From positions 81,996,594 through 82,060,593 of the forward strand of contig NC_030808.1 in assembly GCF_001704415.2 (NCBI RefSeq): a stretch of 64,000 nt of DNA. The letters run 5' to 3'. Both the position numbers and the translations under genes were made by a program. This DNA is from Capra hircus. Lineage: Eukaryota; Chordata; Mammalia; Artiodactyla; Bovidae. A model generated the notes under the pieces. That model saw only the letters and a list, made by a program, of their open reading frames with translations, did no database searches and had not been told where the DNA came from. Below are positions 48,886 to 60,905 of the stretch, piece by piece (the first letter of the stretch is position 1; every line of letters begins with the position of its first letter).

Positions 48886-50488
48886 CAAGGCCAAAGACAT
48901 GGAAGCATCCTAAATGTCCATCAACAGATGAATGGATAAAGAAGATGTGATACATAAATAAATGCAGTGTTACTCAGCCACAAGGAAGAATGAAACAATG
49001 CCTTTGCAGCACCATGGATGGGCCTAGAGACTGTCATACTAAGTAAATCAGACAGAGAAAGACAAATACATGATATCACTTATATGTGGAATCTAAAAAA
49101 ATGATACAAGTCAACTTACTTACAAAACAGAAACAGGCTCACAGACATAGAAAACAAACTTAGGGTTACCACGGGGAAAGAGGGAGTGGGATAACTTAAG
49201 AATTTGGGATAAGCACATACAAACTATTATAGATAAAAGATAAACAGCAAGGTCCTACTGTAAAGCACAGGAAATTATATACAATATTTCATAATATCTA
49301 CAATGGAAAAGCTGGAAAAGAATATATATATATATATAAACTGTCACAATAAACTGGAAAATTCTGAAAGAGATGGTAATACCAGACCACCTGACCTGCC
49401 TCTTGAGAAACCTGTATGCAGGTCCGGAAGCAACAGTTAGAACTGGACATGGAACAACAGACTGGTTCCAAATAGGAAAAGGAGTACGTCAAGGCTGTAT
49501 ATTGTCACCCTGCTTATTTAACTTCTATGCAGAGTACATCATGAGAAACGCTGGTCTGGAAGAAGCACAAGCTGGAATCAAGATTGCCGGGAGAAATATC
49601 AATAACCTCAGATATGCAGATGATACCACCCTTATGGCAGAAAGTGAAGAGGAACTAAAAAGCCTCTTGATGAAAGTGAAAGAGCAGAGTGAAAAAGTTG
49701 GCTTAAAGCTCAACATTCAGAAAACGAAGATCATGGCATCAGGTCCCATCACTTCATGGGAAATAGATGGGGAAACAGTGGAAATAGTGTCAGACTTTAT
49801 TTTTGGGGGCTCCAAAATCACTGCAGATGGTGACTGCAGCCATGAAATTACAATACACTTACTCTTTGGAAGGAAAGTTATGACCAACCTAGATAGCATA
49901 TTCAAAAGCAAAGACATTACTTTGCCAACAAAGGTCCATCTAGTCAAGGCTATGGTTTTTCCAGTAGTCATGTATGGATGTGAGAGTTGGACTATGAAGA
50001 AAGCTGAGCACCGAAGAATTGATGCTTTTGAACTATGGTGTTGGAGAAGACTCTTGAGAGTCTCTTGGACTGCAAGGAGATCCAACCAGTCCATCCTAAA
50101 GGAGATCAGTCCTGGGTGTTCATTAGAAGGACTGATGCTGAAACTGAAGCTCCAGTACTTTGGCCACCTCATGCGAAGAGTTGATTCATTGGAAAAGACT
50201 GATGCTGGGAGGGATTTGGGGAAGGAGGAGAAGGGGACGACAGAGGATGAGATGGCTGAATGGCATCACCAACTTGATGCACATGAGTTTGAGTGAACTC
50301 CGGGAGCTGGTGATGGACAAGGAGGCCTGGCGTGCTACAATTCATGGGGTCGCAAAGAGTCGGACATGACTGAGCAACTGAACTGATATATAAACTGAAT
50401 CACTTTGCTGTGCACCAGAAACTAACTCAATAATGTCAATTTAAAATATGTCAAATTAAAATACGTCAATTTAAAAAAGAAATAAAAA
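48886..50488 (+). mobile_element. L1 3' end, split by BovB copy E
   Basis: Sense L1 (catcctaaatgtccatcaac through to tgtgcaccagaaactaactc and an A-rich end). The short direct repeat aaagacac lies at both edges (about 48877 and 50483). Confidence 0.8.
49344..50385 (+). pseudogene. BovB LINE copy E, 5'-truncated
   Basis: Sense BovB; the 307-aa frame 49373-50296 keeps GCILSPCLFNFYAE and YADDTTLMAES, then passes to another frame at 50160-50369 after a small deletion near 50200. The 12-bp duplication atatataaactg is at 49332-49343 and 50386-50397. Confidence 0.95.
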
Positions 50489-51392
50489 GACACTGAGGCA
50501 AAAGACTAGTTAGGAAGCTATTTCAGAGCCTGGGTTAGAAACGCCTGTGGTTTAGGCTAGGGAAGCAGCATAGGGGAGACAAAAAAAGGAAGTAAATTAG
50601 AGTCAGCAGGATGTGTGATAGAGCAGGAATAGAGAGAAAAATGCAACTAAAGTGGGTCTCCTAGATCTCAGGCTGGAGAAACTAAGTGGACAGTGAGGCA
50701 CTTGCTTCACTGAGCTAAGAAACTCAAGAAGAGATTCCACAGGCACATTCTTATCTCTGTATCTTCAGTTCATCTTATTTTCCCCAATATGTATATCCAC
50801 CCCTCTTGCATTATTTGCCCTGTACCCTTCATAAAGTCTTCCACAGCCTCTGTAATCCATACAAATCTCTTCATACTCCGAACTTACATCAAGTTTTAAA
50901 TTCTCATCACATAGTAGAGTCCTTAAACTGTCCTCACTAGTAGTAACGAACATACTGGTTTTGCCTTTCAAACCATATTTTAACCTATTTTTAAAAAGAA
51001 ATTAAGTTTTATATGTCCTCCAATTGCCTCATGTCCACTACAATGTAAAGGACATAGTAGGTGCTCAATGATACTTGCTAATAAACACACTACATGTAGG
51101 TAGGTGAGCCATTAATACAGACATATGTACATTCAAATATTTACACATACACATAAACCATTAATTATCTGTTAGTCAAAGGAGATGGAAATAAGAAATA
51201 TACCACGAGGAGGCATGGAGCTGAAGGTTTTCCATGTTAACCACTAAAGCCTCAAAAATTAAATAGGTCACTCTCTCTCCAAAGAATTATGATCGTATAT
51301 TTCTTTGATACAACATTAAATTACTGGTGAATCAGAATGATAACCTGTGACAAAGGACTTCAGCACAGATGTAGCATCATATTAGGACTTAC

Positions 51393-51500
51393 CAGGAGAA
51401 AATGAACAACATCTCCTCTGCAGAAGGCAAGCATGGGATTCACGTAATTATGCACTGCCACAAAGTGCCAGGCCAGCAACGGAACGCTGGAAGGATCCAT
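51393..51500 (-). CDS. VPS8: VPS8 coding exon F, beta-propeller
   Basis: 108 nt, 36 codons from MDPSSVPLLAWHF to GDVVHFLL, phase 0. The acceptor is tacccag|ATG and the donor CTG|gtaagt. The leading ATG is an internal Met, not a start. The residue after AWHFVAV is His; in the human protein as I remember it this is Gln, an ordinary substitution if correct. Confidence 0.95.
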
Positions 51501-52743
51501 CTGGGTAAGAAGGAAAAAAAAAATCATTGTTAATACAAGAAGAATAAAGAGAAAACTCTGGTTTAAAACAGCAATGGACTGGTGTTCCTTGGTAAAAACT
51601 TCTCCTAATTTCTCATCAAAATTCCAGCGGAGTAGGGATTGACTAGGAAGTGTCAAGAAGGAACCTTCTTTGTGGACAGTAATGTTCCACATCTTGACAG
51701 AAGTTTGGGTTACATAAGTATCTATATTTGGCGAAGTTTAGCAAATGTACACTCAAGATCTGTGTGTTTTGTTGTATGTAAATTTTTCTACCAAAGGAAA
51801 GACTTTGAATACTGAACTGTACTTAATCATATGCATGTTGAATATTTAGGGGGGAAAAAAAGAGTACTAATTTCTGCAATTTACTTGGAAGCACATTAAA
51901 AAGAAAACGATTTGATGGGTGACAATAAACAGGTATATAATGAAGTATACAATAAAATACCAATGGTAGGTATATAGATGTTTAATGTAAAATCCTTTCA
52001 ACTTCTCTATTTATTTGAAAATGTTCATAATAAAACATTGGGGGGAAAATCAACAAAAACAAAGATGCAAACACATACCATGATAAATCTCAATTAGCCA
52101 ATGAAGGTCACCTAAGAACAGTTAATGGTAATCTGAGCAGGCTCTACCATCTGAAAGGGCAGGCCTGCTTCCCCCGGGGTCCAGAGATAGAGTACCAATA
52201 AGAAAACTGAAGAGTGAGCTCCCTCATTACAGGGCCTACTTTCTGGACTAGTCTTGGTTCTACACCATCATTCTCCATCCCATCCCATCCACGCCTCTCC
52301 TTACATATTCACTGGAAGAAAACATCACTTTGAAAGCATCCAAGCAGGAAGGAAAAGAGATACCAAGGTGTGCACAATACATTGCGAGAAGCATCCCCCA
52401 AAATGAAATATCACAGGCAGAAGAAACCCCGGAAAGAATACGTCAGAGCAATTCACACTATATTACGGTGGGGTGCTCTCCCTCAGTAATTCAATATCAA
52501 AGCAGCCGCTGTTCATGAGAGAAAACTTAACAGAATAAAGGAAGGGAAGTATAGACCTTGTGATCCCCAGGACACTGCTCTGGTCGCCAGCTGACAGTTT
52601 TGGTCACATCAAGGTAAGCAGACAGGGAGCTGATTTCCATTCTATCTAGCTTTCTGACAGCCTCACAGAATTCACCACTCATGAATCATCTTCCCCGACC
52701 TCCCAACATGGTCTTTTTGCCCATAAGATGGAGATTTACTCAC
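51501..52743 (-). other. VPS8: VPS8 intron between exons E and F
   Basis: 1243 bp. On the minus strand a frame runs open from a Met at 51692 into exon F across the splice acceptor (see findings). No repeat recognised. Confidence 0.85.
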
Positions 52744-52803
52744 CCGTCCATAAGGAAAAGTCATCCACACTTTCAAGGATGGCTTCAATCCAATGACCAG
52801 TAT
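52744..52803 (-). CDS. VPS8: VPS8 coding exon E, beta-propeller
   Basis: 60 nt, 20 codons (ILVIGLKPSLKVWMTFPYGR), phase 0 at both ends. The acceptor is cctaaag|ATA and the donor CGG|gtgagt. The KVWMTF stretch resembles the last strand of a WD-type blade. Confidence 0.95.
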
Positions 52804-52901
52804 CTTTAGGGAGAAAAAATACATTTTCACTATTTACCCTGCAATTTTCAGATTTTTGGTATTCAAAGTCTCTTAAGTTATAAGCTTCATCTTCTAAATA
52901 C

Positions 52902-53055
52902 CTTTGTTAAGGATGCCATGGCCAATAAGGAAAACTGTGTGATGGGATGATCTTTCAACTCGGGCTTAGAGTGGAGAGGTTCAATACAGCAAACTTCACC
53001 CTTGGAACCGCTAAACAGGCATCGAGATTCACAAGTTCTCACTCCCATCACTCTC
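52902..53055 (-). CDS. VPS8: VPS8 coding exon D, beta-propeller
   Basis: 154 nt: one base finishing Lys, then 51 codons from RVMGVRTCESRCLFSGSKG through KDHPITQFSLLAMASLTK. The acceptor is ttttcag|G and the donor AAG|gtattt, a weaker donor than its neighbours. The next intron is only 98 bp (52804-52901), the shortest in the window. Confidence 0.95.
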
Positions 53056-53149
53056 CTGAAAATGTAACCCAAAATGCAGAATCATCTTAGCAATGATCCA
53101 AGGCACTACATCTCTACAGCAGATGACTACAAAAGCCTCCTGATCCCTA

Positions 53150-53785
53150 CTCCTGACCCCAACAATCCAAACTCCACATGACATCAGCGTGTCCTTTTCA
53201 ACGTAGGGTCAGATTTACCACCTTCTCCTATGGCTTCTCCCTCTCCAATGGCTTACCACTGTACACAAAATAAAATCGACTCTCACCAGGTTTAAAACGT
53301 CCTGTACGATTTTATATGATCTCTCTCCTGCCTGCACTCCTCTCTCCCTGCTACTGCTCCTGATAAGCACGTGCTCCAGCCACAGTGGCCTTCTGTCCGC
53401 TGCTCCAGCAGGCCACGGTGTGCCCACCTCGAAGTTTCTGTGCTCGAATATCCCTCTGGCTGGAACACTTCTTCCAGGTCTTTTCATTTGTTGACTAGAT
53501 TATCATCCAGGTTTTTGTTTAAATTTCACCTTCAGAGAGAAGCCTTCCTAAATGATTCTCAAATGCACTCCAGCACACTGATCTGTCTTATTTCCTTCAC
53601 AGCACTCATACTTAAAGTTATTTACATGTTGGTTTACTGACTGTCTCTCTACCCCCACCCCAACTACAATGTACATTCTACCAGAGTAGCAACCTTGACC
53701 GGTTCACAGCCATAACGCTGGTATCTAGAACAATGCCTACACATGGGGATAGCCAATAAACATCAGCTGAATAAATCAATAGTGC
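53150..53785 (+). repeat. L2 LINE 3' end
   Basis: Long L2 match: ccaatggcttaccactgtac, gcctgcactcctctctccct, ctagaacaatgcctacacat, ccaataaacatcagctgaat. It explains the frame at 53371-53640, which is not a gene. Confidence 0.8.
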
Positions 53786-53789
53786 TGCG

Positions 53790-56700
53790 CTAGGTGCTGA
53801 GAGAGGGCATCAGAGGCCAGACAGGCAGAAACCACAATCACAGAAAACTAACCAATCTAATCACATGGACCACAGTCTCGTCAAACTCAATGAAACTGAG
53901 GCATGCCGTGTAGGGCCACCCAAGACAGACAAGTCGTGGCGGAGAGTTCTAACAAAATGTGGTCCACTGGAGAAGGAAATGGCAAACCACTTCAGTATTC
54001 TTGCCTTGAGAACCCCATGAACAGTATGAAAAGGCAAAAAGACAGGACAACGAAAGATGAACTCCCCAGGTCTGTAGGTGCCCAACATGCTATGGGAGAA
54101 GGGTAGAGAAATAACGACAAAAGAATGAAGAGACAGAGCCAAAGCAAAAACACCACCCAGTTGTGGATATGATTGGTGATGGAAGCAAGGTCCAATGCCA
54201 TAAAGAACAATACTGTATAGGAACCTGGAATGTTAGGTCCATGAATCAGGGCAAATTGGAAGTGGTCAAACAGGAGATGGCAAGAGTGAATGTCAACATT
54301 TTAGGAATCAGCGAACTAAAATGGACTGGAATGGGTGACTAACTCAGATGACCATATCATACCTACTACTGTGGGCAAAAATCCCTTAGAAGAAATGGGA
54401 GTATCCATCATAGTCAACAAGAGAGTCCGAAATGCAGTACTTGAGTGCAATCTCAAAAACAACAGAATGATCTCTGTTCACTTCCAAGGCAAACCATTCA
54501 ATATCACAGTAATCCAAGTCTATGGCCCAAGCAGTAATGCTGAAGCAGCTATAGTTGAATGGTTATATGAAGACCTACAAGACCTTTTAGAACTAACACC
54601 CAAAAAAGATATCCTTTTCATTAAAGGGGACTGGAATGCAAAAGTAGGAAGTCAAGAAACACCTGGAGTAACAGGCAAATTTGGCCTTGGAGTACAAAAT
54701 GAAGCAGAGCAAAGGCTCATAGAGTTTTGCCAAAAGAATGCACTGATCGTAGCAAACACCCTCTTCCAACAACACAAGAGAAGACTCTACACGTGGACAT
54801 CACCAGATGGTCAACACCAAAATAAGACTGATTATATTCTCTGCAGCCAAAGATGGAGAAGCTCTATACAGTCAGCAAAAACAACACTGGGAGCTGACTG
54901 TGGCTCAGATCATGAACTCCTTATTGCCAAATTCAGACTTAAATTGAAGAAGGTAAGGAAAACCACTAGACCATTCAGGTATGACCTAATTCAGATCCCT
55001 TATGACTGTACAGTGGAAGTGGGAGATAGTTTTAAGGAAGTAGATCTGAGAGAGTGCCCAATGGATGGAAGATAGTGACACTGTATAAGAGACAGGGAGC
55101 AAGACCATCCCCAAGAAAAAGAAATGCAAAAAAGCAAAATGGCTCTCTGAGGAGCCTTACAAATAGGTGTGAAAAGAAGAGAAGCAAAAAACAAGGGAGA
55201 AAAGTAAAGATATACCCATTTGAATGCAGAGTTCCAAAGAGTAGCAAGGAGAGATAAGAAAGCCATCCTCAGCAATCAGTGCAAAGAAATAGAGGAAAAC
55301 AATAGAGTGGGAGAGACTAGAGATCTCTTCAAGAAAATTAGAGATACCAAGGGAACATTTCATGCAAAGATGGGCTTAATAAAGGACAGAAATGGTATGC
55401 TTCTAAAAGAAGATATTAAGAAGAGGCCACAAGAATACACAGGAGAACTGTACAAAAAAGTTCTTCACAACCCAGATGATCACAATGGTGTGATCACTTA
55501 CCCAGAGCCAGACATCCTAGAATGTGAAGTGAAGTGGGCTTTAGGAAGCATCACTATGAACAAAGCTAGTGGAGGTGATGGAATTCCAGTTGAGCTATTT
55601 CAAATCCTGAATGATGATGCTGTGAAAGTGCTGCACTCAATATGCCAGCAAATTTGGAAAACTCAGCAGTGGCTACGGGACTGGAAAAGTCAGTATTCAT
55701 TCCAATCCCAAAGAAAGACAATGCCAAAGAATGTTCCAACTAACACACAATTGCACTCATCTCAAACACTAGTAAAGTAATGCTCAAAATTCTCCAAGTC
55801 AGGCTTCAACAATACGTGAACTGTGAACTTCCAGATGTTCAAGATGGTTTTAGAAAAGGCAGAGGAACCAGAGATCAAATTGCCAACATCCGCTGGATCA
55901 TCAAAAAAGCAAGAGAGTTCCAGAAAAATATCTATTTCTGCTTTATTGACTATGCCAAAGCCTTTGACTGTGTGGATCACAATAAACTGTGGAAAATTCT
56001 GAGAGAGATGGGAATACCAGACCACCTGACCTGCCTCTTGAGAAACCTATATACAGGTCAGGAAGCAAGAGTTGGAACTGGACATGGAACAACAGACTGG
56101 TATCTGACAATATCAAGGCTGTATATTGTCACCCTGCTTATTTAACTTGTATGCAGAGTACATCATGAGAAACGCTGGGCTCAAAGAAGCACAAGCTGGA
56201 ACCAAGATTGCCGGGAGAAATATCAATAACCTCAGATATGCAGATAACACCACCCTTATGGCAGAAAGTGAAGAGGAACTAAAAAGCCTCTTGATGAAAG
56301 TGAAAGAGGAGAGTGAAAAAGTTGGCTTAAAGCTCAACATTCAGAAAACGAAGATCATGGCAACCAGTCCCATCACTTCATGGGAAATAGATGGGGAAAC
56401 AGTGGAAACAGTGGCTGACTATTTTTGAGGGGGCTCCAAAATCACTGCAGATGATGACTGCAGCCATGAAATTAAAAGACGCTTACTCCTTGGAAGGAAA
56501 GCTATGACCAACCTAGACAGCATATGAAAAAGCAGAGACATTATTTTGTCAACAAAGGTCCATCTAGTCAAGGCTATGGTTTTTCCAGCGGTCATGTATG
56601 GATATGAGAGTTGGACTATAAAGAAAGCTGAGCACAGAAGAATTGATGCTTTTGAATTGTGGTGTTGGAGAAGACTTTTGAAATTTCCTTGGACTGCAAG

Positions 56701-56985
56701 GAGATCCAACCAGTCCATCCTAAAGGAGATCAGTCCTGGGTGTTCACTGGAAGGACTGATGTTGAAGCTGAAACTCCAATACTTTGGCCACCTGATGCGA
56801 AGAACTGACTCATTTGAAAAGACTCTGATGCTGGGAAAGATTGAAGGTGGGAGGATAAGGAGACGAAAGAGGATGAGATGGTTGGATGGCATCTCTGACT
56901 CAATGGACATGGACAGGGAGGCCTGGCATGCTGCAGGCCATAGTGTCACAAACAGTAGGATACGACTGAGCGACTGAACTGAACT
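53790..56985 (+). pseudogene. BovB LINE copy F, near full length: endonuclease and RT
   Basis: About 3.2 kb, the most complete BovB here. It starts with BovB 5' sequence (aaccaatctaatcacatgga), then an APE-type endonuclease: GTWNVRS in frame near 54217-54240, shifted into 54335-55075, with GDWNAK (about 54628-54645) and SDHELL (about 54906-54923). The RT follows at 55220-55780, 55780-56145 and 56126-56428, in different frames, with palm DYAKAFDCVDHNK. The catalytic box reads YADN (56237-56248) where the family has YADD. The C-terminal part is at 56546-56977. At least four frameshifts or stops; inactive. The 5' limit is approximate. Confidence 0.95.
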
Positions 56986-57276
56986 GGTATTTTTCAAACA
57001 ATTACTTTGGACTTGATATTGTCAGGAGGCGTGTGAAATGTAAGAAACATAGCCCTTACTTTGAAGAACTTTGGAAATAGAATACACATTGAATTTTTTT
57101 GTCTTTTTTAACTCAGATTTATAAATGTTCTTACACATATCTAAACAGTCTTTCCCTTTATTTAAAGAGTAAACAGGGCAATTTGAAGGCAAAAGGAACC
57201 TTGTACACCTGGTCATTATGGTTATAACCAACTGGGCCTGGGGTCTAAACTGAAATTACTGATATATTCCAGGATA

Positions 57277-57430
57277 ATGGTTCCCAAGATTGACAGAGTT
57301 TAGGAACACTTTGGGGAGGAGGAGTCTAGAATCCCAACTCGGATGTACTGAGACAGAATTTGGGGGGACCAGGCATGGTGCTCCGTATGTTCTATAAGCC
57401 TCCCCAGATAAGTGTAATACACAGCCACAA
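57277..57430 (+). repeat. MER5A-type hAT element
   Basis: Contains ataatggttcccaagattga, ggaacactttggggagg, ggaccaggcatggtgctccg, ctccccagataagtgtaata; imperfect inverted ends. Confidence 0.65.
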
Positions 57431-57535
57431 CCTATTTACAATCACTTAGGTTTTCCAGACCTCTTCATATTCAACTTCAAGTCATTAAATTGGAGCTAAT
57501 CTTTTCATTTGTCTACAAATGTCCAATAGTCTTAC

Positions 57536-57603
57536 TTAAATGTCAGTTCAAAAACAGAGCCTCCGCTGTCGTTGCAAATTGCAAGAGTTGGATCATCTGT
57601 AAA
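57536..57603 (-). CDS. VPS8: VPS8 coding exon C, beta-propeller
   Basis: 68 nt: 22 codons (FTDDPTLAICNDSGGSVFELTF) plus the first two bases of a Lys codon. The acceptor is tgtttag|TTT and the donor TTTAA|gtaaga. The split codon AA|G is completed by the first base of the next exon, which confirms the junction. Confidence 0.95.
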
Positions 57604-59944
57604 CTAAACAGAGAAGGAATTTATTTTCTTAATGATTTTTAAACAACCAGTCAAATGTTAAAAAGGGGAAAAATTATAAAATTAAAAATATAAGACAAAC
57701 ACATTTAATAGCATTTGAAATCACCTAGACTGACCTCATTACTCTAGACATACAAACTTACCCATATTTAGAATAAAAATGGTTCAATATCATTAAAAAC
57801 TGAGACTTTAAAGAAGTAAAACCCTCTCAAAAGGATAAAAGAAAAATACAAACTATGATTCATAAAAGCCCTTAACTTCTCTACTTGGGCTCTTACATTA
57901 ATTCTTTCAAACTTGCTATTAAGCTGAATAGGATACTTTGGAAATACTTACAGCTGCCTAGCTTTCAAGAATAAAGTCACAGTAAAAGATATTTGATGTC
58001 TCTGGGAAATAAGCTTGTTAGAATATGTTTTCTGAATAACTGAAGAGTTAATCTACTATATTTAAAAAGAGTTTAACTTTTTATGCAACTCTTCCTAAAA
58101 TGTGCTGCCCCTTCAGTCTTCTTCAGTAAAGTATACTTTAGTTACTATTATCTACCCTGGAAAACTCAATAAATAATGTTCACGATGAGACTGTCCTAAG
58201 GGCTGATGTGGCCTGATAGATGTGCATGCCAATAGATACAAAATTGAATAACTTAATTTTTATCACTTCCAGTGACTAGTCTTCCTAACCCCAAAGGTTG
58301 TAAAACCATCCTAACTGGCATGCCTTTGGACTCTTCCAGAATGGCTGAGGTACAGGAGGCTACTATGAAATGCATCTTCTTCAACCACACACAGGCAAAG
58401 TACAGAAGTCCTACACCGTGGTTCTCAAAGGCCTAGCTGAGCAGAGCAGTTGCAAAAGTGGAGTGTAGAGAAAATAATAGCATTCATAATTTTTATTTAT
58501 TTTCTACTTCCTGTGTATGTGTTTTATGATATACTTAGATTTAGTACAGCAGTACATTTAATTTTAAATAAATATATTTTATATATATATATACACACAC
58601 ACAGACATGTGTGTGTATGTGTGTGTGTGTATGAATTAAAGCCCAAATTATTATTGATGGGATGTGTAGGGTTAAGTCTGGAGAATAATGAGTAAGAGGT
58701 TGACAGCGTAAGTAGCCTTTGTCAATAGCAGGCCTCAGAATTACTGAGAAGTGTCTATACTTGCGGCATTCCCAAGCAACACAAGTGTGCTTTCAATGTC
58801 AGCTACATTCTTCTGCTTTTATTTCTTCTGCCTTTTTCTGTCTTTACCTCTTCTGTTTCTTATTGTTTCTCTCAAAGATTTTGCTTTTTTCTGCAAATGG
58901 ATTGGATTTTCATAAGCCACCAAACAAACATTTACTGAGCAACTACTACATGTAACACACAGAAATAAAAGAGAAACAGATCCTGGTTTCAAAGACCTTA
59001 ATCTATTAAAGGAGATAAGGCATAACACAAACAATAACATATTAGAAGTTGGCTCATGCCGTATGAAAACAGGTCAAGAGAAACTGCCATGATGTTCAGA
59101 AAGGGGAGAAATTCTACTTGTCTTGGTTGTTTTCATTGTTACTAAATGCTTCAATGCTGCTTTGTCACAAGACTTTTTATGTAACTGAGATGCAGACACA
59201 TAAAATCCAGATGCTCCCAGACTTTAAAAAGCATATGCATGGATAAGAGAGGTCTGCACAGCTAACTAACCAAATGTGTACATGATTAAAATCCAGATCT
59301 GATTTTACACTTCCCTAGTTATAATCCTGTACGTTTTATACTTCTGAACATGGACTCGACAGCATACGAAAACCAAGGTTCACACTGTATTTATAAATTA
59401 AATGTTACCTAAGGTGGTTTATTTTTTTCAGGCATGTAAGGAGAAAGTCAAGATTCGAACCTTGATGCTTTTCCTTTGGAGGCCTGGAAGAAAATAAACC
59501 AAGAAATTCGTCTCTAAACATAATGCAAACCTTGGTTCTTTCACAACCGGTGCCTTGAACCTTCAAGTAATTCCCAACAAAGTGTGACAGGGCACACCAC
59601 TTCAGCAGTAAAATCCTGGTGGACTAAGCAAAAAGTAAAAGACCTTTTAGAATCTGCACGTGAGTTTTCAGCAGCGTACTGCCTGTCTTTGCTGCCAATC
59701 TTTCATCTAGGATCACTTCAATTTACTCTCTTTCCTGCTGTGTCTACTAGACGTCAGTACGACTTATAGCTGAATGTTACCATGATAGCCTAGCTCTGGA
59801 TTGTGCGTGGGAAAACATCTTGTTGGGCCAGTCACATAAAAGACAGTTCACTTCCAAGGATTCTGTTTATAAAGAAATCTACTTTAAAATGGATACAAGG
59901 GCATAATAAGAAAGATTATTAGAAAAAGAAAATAAGAACTGTAC
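57604..59944 (-). other. VPS8: VPS8 intron between exons B and C
   Basis: 2341 bp. A mixed dinucleotide tract lies at 58566-58634 and an old repeat tail (atttactgagcaactactac) at 58925-59055; otherwise unique. Confidence 0.85.
58566..58634. repeat. Compound (TA)n(CA)n...(TG)n microsatellite
   Basis: Runs of ta, then acacacacacag, then gtgtgtgtatgtgtgtgtgt. The CA and TG arms are complementary, so the tract can fold on itself. Confidence 0.9.
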
Positions 59945-60031
59945 CTTAATATGTAATATTGCTGTTCCCGGAGGATGAGCATCTGTTATTGATCTTAGCA
60001 GCTTTCCACTGGCCAAATCCCACATAGTGAT
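59945..60031 (-). CDS. VPS8: VPS8 coding exon B, WD40 blade
   Basis: 87 nt, 29 whole codons starting ITMWDLASGKLLRSI and ending AILHIK. It contains the WD dipeptide (MWDLASGK) that closes a classic WD40 blade. The acceptor is ttatag|ATC and the donor AAG|gtacag; phase 0 on both sides. It is separated from exon A by a 749-bp intron. Confidence 0.95.
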
Positions 60032-60780
60032 CTATAAGACAACTAAATGCTTTAAAAACAAATTTATTGCTCTTTTTTGGACTTAAGTATCTTGGCTTTT
60101 GGCTGAAATAATCTATTCCTGGCCTATAAACATTGCAGACAAAGAACTATAAAGTTAAAACATAACTAAAGGTTGTAGATCCACGAAAGCATGGGGCCCT
60201 TATTTCATCTTCATCCTCCCCTCATCCTACCCAGTCTACTTTTCCCTTCAGATTTTAAATCCTATTCTTTTACTGAAAGGTAAAAGAGATTTCTTTAATG
60301 AGTCAATCTCTTTGGCACTGGTAAAAATTATGAAAAGGGCTTACTGCCAAACCAATTAGTGACATGTAAGTCAGAAGAAGAGAAGAAACAAAACTTATTG
60401 CCCGGTTTCAGAAGTAAAAACAAATACCAAATTTGTGTTCAGTGTCACAGTCACAAAGCAGAATATACTGTACTTAAAAATCAACAACAATCATCCTCAC
60501 TACAAAAAGAAAGTACATTTTGTATAACAGCCTGGTTGGTTTATAAGAGCTATTTACGTATAGGGACACATGAATTGAGATATTAAAAATCATAGACTCT
60601 GGCTCAGTCAGTAACTTAATTTAAAAATTTGGACAAAAGTCAGACCAAGCAAATTCAGGTTAGCTCTACAGACAGACATATCATTTTATAACATGTTTTT
60701 GTCTTCAAGATACTGATGTAGAGTTAACAGGTTTAATTCATTTTACACTGTCTTATAGGTAAAATAAAGTTCCTATTTAC
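60032..60780 (-). other. VPS8: VPS8 intron between exons A and B
   Basis: 749 bp; nothing recognised apart from the splice signals. Confidence 0.85.
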
Positions 60781-60905
60781 CTGACCCTTAGCAAAGCCAC
60801 AGAGAAGTCTTGAGCAGTCGTTGTTGATACTGAGGGCAGAGATAGCTCCATACTGACCTCCAACACTAGTGCTACCCAAGCAGAGTCGCAAAGCTTGATT
60901 CTGAT
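60781..60905 (-). CDS. VPS8: VPS8 coding exon A (first in window), beta-propeller
   Basis: 125 nt. It begins with two bases that finish a Gly/Asp-type split codon (AT after tttctttag) and then encodes 41 codons starting QNQALRLCLGSTS and ending CGFAKGQ. The donor is CAG|gtaaat. The segment is a beta-propeller strand set (AISALSINNDCSRLLCGFA), typical of a WD-like blade. The preceding exon was not found in the remaining 3.1 kb of the window. Confidence 0.95.

Larger units (their letters stand above)
48600..50640 (+). repeat. Ancient repeat hosting an L1 and a BovB
   Basis: Old repeat of the same kind as 21.7-22.8 kb (left 48600-48885, right 50490-50640; ttggaatacagcagtagga). An L1 is inserted in it, and a BovB in that L1. 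Confidence 0.45.
47147..51392 (-). other. VPS8: VPS8 intron between exons F and G
   Basis: 4246 bp. Contains a Tigger remnant, an L2-like stretch, a hAT element and the triple nest at 48.6-50.6 kb. The part 50650-51392 is unassigned, with a possible L2/MIR tail at 51010-51090. Confidence 0.88.
53056..57535 (-). other. VPS8: VPS8 intron between exons C and D
   Basis: 4480 bp. An L2, a near-full-length BovB and a MER5A account for most of it. Confidence 0.9.

Noticed and set aside
51393..51500. ATG at the first base of exon F (and of exon M) as a translation start
   Set aside because: Both follow good acceptors and continue the VPS8 frame; they are internal Met codons.
53371..53640. Frame of 89 aa in a GC-richer stretch next to VPS8 exon D
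   Set aside because: The whole stretch matches an L2 LINE 3' end, which explains its composition.
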